Shown: positions 6,091 through 9,379 of the stretch, in pieces | Layout: each line of letters opens with the position of its first letter | Position numbering within the stretch: position 1 is the first letter of the stretch | Assembly (NCBI GenBank): GCA_009785435.1 | Contig: WQWG01000020.1 | Coordinates: 1-9,379 of the forward strand | Reading direction: 5' to 3' | From: Clostridiales bacterium | GTDB lineage: Bacteria > Bacillota > Clostridia > Peptostreptococcales > Anaerovoracaceae | Length of the DNA stretch: 9,379 nt | Program-made: the position numbers and the translations under genes | The notes under the pieces: model-generated | Told to the model about the DNA's origin: nothing | Databases searched by the model: none | What the model saw: only the letters and a program-made list of their open reading frames with translations

Positions 6091-6540
6091 ATGGAATTAG
6101 GCATTGCATTAGCGTTATTCGGAGCTGTCATTGCAGCCGGACTTTCGGGAGCGGGAAGCGCTGTAGCGTTAGGTATGGCCGGTCAGGCGGCAGCGGCAGT
6201 CGTAGCGGAGGATCCGAAGAAGTTCGGACAAACGCTGGTACTTCAGGCGGTAGGAACAACAAATGGTATTTATGGACTTTTGATGGGATTCTTGATTCTC
6301 AACAAAGCGATGGAAGTGACCGACTGGCAGACAGGGCTGTTTTTATTGGGCGCCGGAATTCCGATCGGTGTTGTCGGATACATAGCAGCCGTAGCGCAGG
6401 GTAAAACGATGGTTACAGGGATCATCCTCATCGGAAAGAAATCCGGTGAACTTGCAAAAGCCCTGATTTATGCGGCTATGGTAGAAACCTTTGCTGTATT
6501 TGCGCTGTTGATTTCATTCTTGATGTATAACATGGTCTAA
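6091..6540 (+). CDS. ntpK: V-type ATPase subunit K (ion-translocating rotor ring, proteolipid)
   Basis: Subunit K forms the membrane rotor ring that carries ions past subunit I. The 149-residue protein has four membrane helices arranged as two related hairpins, the duplicated 16-kDa form. The ion-binding glutamate is Glu132 in AAMVETFAV in the last helix. The matching place in the second helix (LQAVGTTNGIYG) carries no carboxylate, so each subunit has one ion site. Aligned with E. hirae NtpK (offset of seven residues), the Na+ ligands Leu61, Thr64, Gln65, Gln110 and Glu139 correspond to Val54, Thr57, Asn58, Gln103 and Glu132. Thr, Gln and Glu are kept and Gln65 is a shorter amide. This favours a Na+ site but does not prove it. 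The ATG at 6091 follows the ntpI stop directly. A 30-base gap separates it from ntpE. Confidence 0.96.
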   Translation: MELGIALALFGAVIAAGLSGAGSAVALGMAGQAAAAVVAEDPKKFGQTLVLQAVGTTNGIYGLLMGFLILNKAMEVTDWQTGLFLLGAGIPIGVVGYIAAVAQGKTMVTGIILIGKKSGELAKALIYAAMVETFAVFALLISFLMYNMV

Positions 6541-6570
6541 TATGCAAATTTATAGTAAGGATGTGAAGAG

Positions 6571-7179
6571 ATGAGCATAGACAATATTACCGCAAAAATC
6601 GTAAGCGATGCAACGGAATATGCAGAGGAGCTTATTTCAGCGGCGAAACAAGAAGCGGCGGAAATCACCGCGCAAGCCTTGAAAGAAGCGGATTCAATTC
6701 GTGTGCTTATGTCAGAACGTGCATCTAAAGATGCTGCGTCAGTCAAACATAGAAAAAATTCGGTAGCGGAGCTGGAAGCGCGCAAAATGCGGCTTTCTGC
6801 GAAACAAGCAGCGGTTGCGAACGTTGTCGTTGCGGCGATCGATCACTTGGCCGATATGAAACCGGAACAATACATCGCGTTTCTTGTCGGTAAAATTGCC
6901 GAAATCGGCATGAAAGACGGGCAAATCGTTTTGAATGCCAAAGATAAGGCGGCTGTTGGCGAAGACCTTGTGAAAGCGGCCAACAAAGCGTTGGATGGCG
7001 GAAACTTAACACTTTCTGAGCAGACCATAAACATGAAAGGCGGCTTTGTATTAAAACACGGAGCCCTTGAAATCAATTCCGGTTTGGAAACCATGGTTAA
7101 CGCGCTGAAAGAGGGTGCCACGCCGGAAATCGTGGCCGTATTATTCCAGAATCATGAGGATAAATATGAGAAAGTATAA
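6571..7179 (+). CDS. ntpE: V-type ATPase subunit E (peripheral stalk)
   Basis: Subunit E pairs with the small coiled-coil subunit to form the peripheral stalk and binds the top of the catalytic head through its C-terminal domain. The protein has 202 residues, near the family norm of about 200. Residues 1 to about 90 are a charged alanine-rich helix (for example AKQEAAEITAQALKEAD), and LEARKMRLSAKQ leads into the globular part. The C-terminal domain shows the typical GGFVLKHGALEINSGLETM (about 155-173), followed by EIVAVLF. The ATG at 6571 has AAGGAT 8 bases upstream. The 3' end overlaps the start of subunit C by 14 bases. Confidence 0.93.
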   Translation: MSIDNITAKIVSDATEYAEELISAAKQEAAEITAQALKEADSIRVLMSERASKDAASVKHRKNSVAELEARKMRLSAKQAAVANVVVAAIDHLADMKPEQYIAFLVGKIAEIGMKDGQIVLNAKDKAAVGEDLVKAANKALDGGNLTLSEQTINMKGGFVLKHGALEINSGLETMVNALKEGATPEIVAVLFQNHEDKYEKV

Positions 7180-8173
7180 GCGTAATGATTATATATTCGT
7201 TACAGCCTTCATAAGGGGTAAGGAGAAATACCTTCTGAGTCAGGAAAAAGTGGAGCGTATGCTGGATAGCAAAACGCCGGACGATGCCCTGAAAGTTCTC
7301 TATGAATTACATTATGGTGAAGGTCTTGAAGATACACCTGCCGCAGAATTTGAAAAACTGCTGGTGCTGGAGCTCCAAAAGGCATACGATACGGTCATGT
7401 CTTTGGCGCCTGAAAAGGAGTACTTCACCCATTTTCTTTATCCGAACGATTATCACAACATCAAAGTACTGCTCAAAGCGGAATTTTCAAATGCACCGGC
7501 AGAAGAACTTCTGATCGGGGCGGGAACCATTCCGGTGGCAGAACTCGTTGAGCTGGTTCAAAGCAGAAATTATTTTGGCATGAGAGCAGAAATGGCCAAA
7601 GGGATACAGGAAGCCGTTGAAGCGTTTGGAACGACTCAAGATCCGCAAGTCATTGACTTGATCTTGGATAAGGCTTGTTACAGAGACATCAACATCGAAA
7701 TATCCAAATTGAACAATGATTTCATCAGTAAGTATATCGCGCTGAAAATCGACACCGTTAACTTGAAATCGTTTATCAGAGCGAAAGAAATGAACAAATC
7801 ATGGGACTTTTTTTCGAAAATATACATAGCAGGCGGAAAAGTTCCCGAAAGATTGTTTATCAACGGTTATGATGAAACGCCGGAACAGTTTGCCGATCGA
7901 TTGTTGGCCTATGACTTTCAGCCTTTGCTTTATGAAAGCGCTGCCATGCTCAAAGAAACCGGAAGATTTACAGCTTTGGAAAAACTCTGTGATAATTTCA
8001 TCATGGATTATATCAAACAATCGAAGTATATTGCATTCGGAGTAGAGCCTCTCGCAGGCTATCTGGCAGCCAAGGAAAGCGAGGTCAAGACGGTCAGGAT
8101 CATCATGGCCGGCAAACTTGCAGGCATTCCGACAGAGTTGATTCGAGAAAGGGTAAGGAACACATATGTATAA
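7166..8173 (+). CDS. ntpC: V-type ATPase subunit C (central stalk socket, subunit d)
   Basis: Subunit C is a funnel-shaped cytoplasmic protein sitting on the K ring and linking it to the central shaft. The 335-residue product is soluble and mostly helical, with the start RNDYIFVTAFIRGKEKYLL typical of the family, PNDYHNIKVLLKAEF around residues 90-104, and a run of repeated helical lobes after it. Upstream in-frame starts at 7115 and 7154 lie deeper inside ntpE and extend beyond the family N-terminus. The ATG at 7166 with GAGG 6 bases upstream is preferred, overlapping ntpE by 14 bases. The 3' end overlaps ntpG by 8 bases. Such overlaps suggest coupled translation. It is somewhat shorter than E. 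hirae NtpC as I recall that protein. Confidence 0.92.
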   Translation: MRKYKRNDYIFVTAFIRGKEKYLLSQEKVERMLDSKTPDDALKVLYELHYGEGLEDTPAAEFEKLLVLELQKAYDTVMSLAPEKEYFTHFLYPNDYHNIKVLLKAEFSNAPAEELLIGAGTIPVAELVELVQSRNYFGMRAEMAKGIQEAVEAFGTTQDPQVIDLILDKACYRDINIEISKLNNDFISKYIALKIDTVNLKSFIRAKEMNKSWDFFSKIYIAGGKVPERLFINGYDETPEQFADRLLAYDFQPLLYESAAMLKETGRFTALEKLCDNFIMDYIKQSKYIAFGVEPLAGYLAAKESEVKTVRIIMAGKLAGIPTELIRERVRNTYV

Positions 8174-8489
8174 GGTTGGCGTCATAGGCGATCGCGACAG
8201 CGTGCTTGGCTTTAAAGCCGTCGGTCTTTCGGTGTTTCCCTGTGTGTCGGCAGATGAAGCCAGAAAGACATTGCATCAAATCATAAAAGAACACTACGCA
8301 ATCATTTTCATTACCGAAAATTTTGCAAAAGATATGCAGGAAGTCATGGATCAATACAAAGATCGTAAACTTCCCGCAATTGTGCCGATTCCGGGAATGG
8401 ACGGTAATTACGGCGTGGGCTTCGAAAAATTGAAGAAGTCAGTAGAGCGCGCAATTGGCGCGGATATTTTATTTGGAGGTGACCAATAA
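8166..8489 (+). CDS. ntpG: V-type ATPase subunit F (central shaft, NtpG-like)
   Basis: Subunit F (NtpG in the E. hirae naming) binds subunit D to form the rotating central shaft. The 107-residue protein is an alpha/beta Rossmann-like fold: the first strand is YKVGVIGDRDSVLGFKAVG (2-20), the second is YAIIFITENFA (44-54), the third is LPAIVPIPG (69-77), and a C-terminal helix ends in AIGADILF. All are characteristic of the family. The ATG at 8166 has TAAGGA 6 bases upstream and overlaps the end of ntpC by 8 bases. The stop TAA is directly followed by the GTG of ntpA. Confidence 0.94.
   Translation: MYKVGVIGDRDSVLGFKAVGLSVFPCVSADEARKTLHQIIKEHYAIIFITENFAKDMQEVMDQYKDRKLPAIVPIPGMDGNYGVGFEKLKKSVERAIGADILFGGDQ
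8475..8482 (+). promoter_or_regulatory. Strong ribosome binding site of ntpA
   Basis: GGAGGTGA, an extended match to the 3' end of 16S rRNA, ends 7 bases before the GTG at 8490. It supports that GTG as the start even though an ATG occurs 18 codons later. Confidence 0.8.
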
Positions 8490-9379
8490 GTGAGCCAAGG
8501 CAAAATCGTAAAAGTATCAGGTCCGCTCGTTATCGCCGAGGGAATGCAAGACGCGAATATGTTTGACGTTGTCCGCGTAGGCAATCAAGGCTTGATCGGC
8601 GAAATCATAGAGATGCGCGGCGGTATGGCGTCTATTCAGGTTTATGAGGAGACTGCCGGTCTGGGGCCGGGCGTGCCTGTTGTAACGACCGGAGCGCCTC
8701 TGAGCGTAGAATTAGGGCCGGGGCTTATGGAAACCATGTACGATGGGATCCAGCGCCCTTTAAAAGTCATGTATGACATGGTAGGGCCCAACATTACAAG
8801 AGGTATTCAAGTACCATCCCTTGACAGAGAAGCGTTATGGGAATTTGTACCGACCGTAAAAGTGGGAGAACAGGTGGAAAGTGGCGACGTCATTGGAACT
8901 GTTCAGGAAACCGTTTTGGTCGAACAGAAAATCATGGTTCCGTATGGAATATCCGGCGTTGTTGAATTCATACAAGGCGGCAGCTTCACGGTAGAAGATG
9001 TGGTGGCCAAGGTAAAAACCGATACGGGCGAAATCAAAGAACTGACCATGATGCAAAAATGGCCTGTCAGGGCAGGACGCCCCTATAAAGAAAAACTTGT
9101 TCCAACAAGCCCGTTGATCACAGGGCAAAGGGTTATCGATACCCTGTTCCCGATCGCCAAAGGCGGCGTGGCTGCAGTTCCGGGTCCTTTCGGCTCGGGC
9201 AAGACCGTTGTTCAGCATGCTTTGGCGAAATGGGCTGACGCGGAAATCGTCGTCTACATCGGTTGCGGTGAACGCGGAAATGAGATGACCGACGTACTGA
9301 TGGAATTTCCGGAACTGATCGACCCCAAAACGGGGCAGTCTTTGATGAAAAGAACTGTTTTGATCGCAAATACATCAGA
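8490..9379 (+). CDS. ntpA: V-type ATPase catalytic subunit A, 5' part (3' end outside window)
   Basis: Subunit A hydrolyses or makes ATP in the A3B3 head. The frame is open from the GTG at 8490 to the window end, giving 296 residues, about half of a typical subunit of roughly 590. The N-terminal barrel (GKIVKVSGPLVIAEGM, 4-19) is followed by the A-subunit-specific insertion of about 115-190 that distinguishes it from subunit B. Then come TGQRVIDTLFPIAKGG (211-226), the Walker A loop GPFGSGKT (232-239, with Lys238 and Thr239) and GERGNEM (260-266, with the catalytic Glu261). It ends in RTVLIANTS. The GTG follows the ntpG stop without a gap. Subunits B and D would be expected downstream if the order follows ntp. 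Confidence 0.97.
   Translation, partial: MSQGKIVKVSGPLVIAEGMQDANMFDVVRVGNQGLIGEIIEMRGGMASIQVYEETAGLGPGVPVVTTGAPLSVELGPGLMETMYDGIQRPLKVMYDMVGPNITRGIQVPSLDREALWEFVPTVKVGEQVESGDVIGTVQETVLVEQKIMVPYGISGVVEFIQGGSFTVEDVVAKVKTDTGEIKELTMMQKWPVRAGRPYKEKLVPTSPLITGQRVIDTLFPIAKGGVAAVPGPFGSGKTVVQHALAKWADAEIVVYIGCGERGNEMTDVLMEFPELIDPKTGQSLMKRTVLIANTS

Noticed and set aside
8835..9375. Minus-strand open frames opposite ntpA
   Set aside because: They lie fully within the strongly conserved catalytic subunit gene on the other strand, have no recognisable domains, and are best explained as shadows.

Overview
The window reads as a chromosomal segment of a Gram-positive, clostridial-type Firmicute. The main evidence is a gene for a SigH-type sigma factor placed directly after rlmB, a phi3T/clostridial-type ThyA, strong AGGAGG-like ribosome binding sites, occasional GTG starts, and a V-type ATPase operon in the order known from Enterococcus hirae ntp. 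All genes lie on the + strand. I cannot name a genus.

Region 1 (about 1-883): the 3' part of a leucine-rich-repeat (LRR) protein gene. It is built of 22-residue units encoded by 66-bp DNA repeats, some of them almost identical to each other. The start of the gene lies outside the window. The protein ends just after the last repeat, without a wall anchor or membrane tail.

Region 2 (959-3608): a compact gene chain thyA-folA-rlmB-sigH in which each downstream gene begins at or inside the end of the one before. ThyA makes dTMP and releases dihydrofolate, and FolA (dihydrofolate reductase) recycles that dihydrofolate. RlmB is a SpoU-family rRNA 2'-O-methyltransferase, and SigH is the early-sporulation/stationary-phase sigma factor. 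In many Firmicutes I recall this neighbourhood as cysS-mrnC-(thyX)-rlmB-yacP-sigH. Here thyA-folA sit upstream of rlmB and no yacP lies between rlmB and sigH.

Region 3 (3609-3799): an AT-rich intergenic stretch with a plausible sigma-A promoter (TAGACA, 17 bp, TATATT). Just downstream is a cluster of alternating AACAA/TTGTT half-sites, then an imperfect palindrome, then a strong ribosome binding site.

Region 4 (3800-9379 and beyond): a V-type (A/V-type) ATPase operon in the order peripheral-stalk small subunit (NtpF-like), I, K, E, C, F (NtpG-like), A. Subunit A is cut by the window end; B and D would be expected next. The membrane ring subunit K keeps most of the residues that bind Na+ in the E. 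hirae enzyme, so Na+ coupling is plausible.

I found no RNA genes, CRISPR arrays, insertion sequences or phage genes. Most of the window is conserved housekeeping content, and I do not see an undescribed multi-gene system. The points most worth a second look are the operator-like half-site cluster ahead of the ATPase operon, the K-subunit ion site, the gene arrangement around sigH, and the near-identical LRR DNA repeats.
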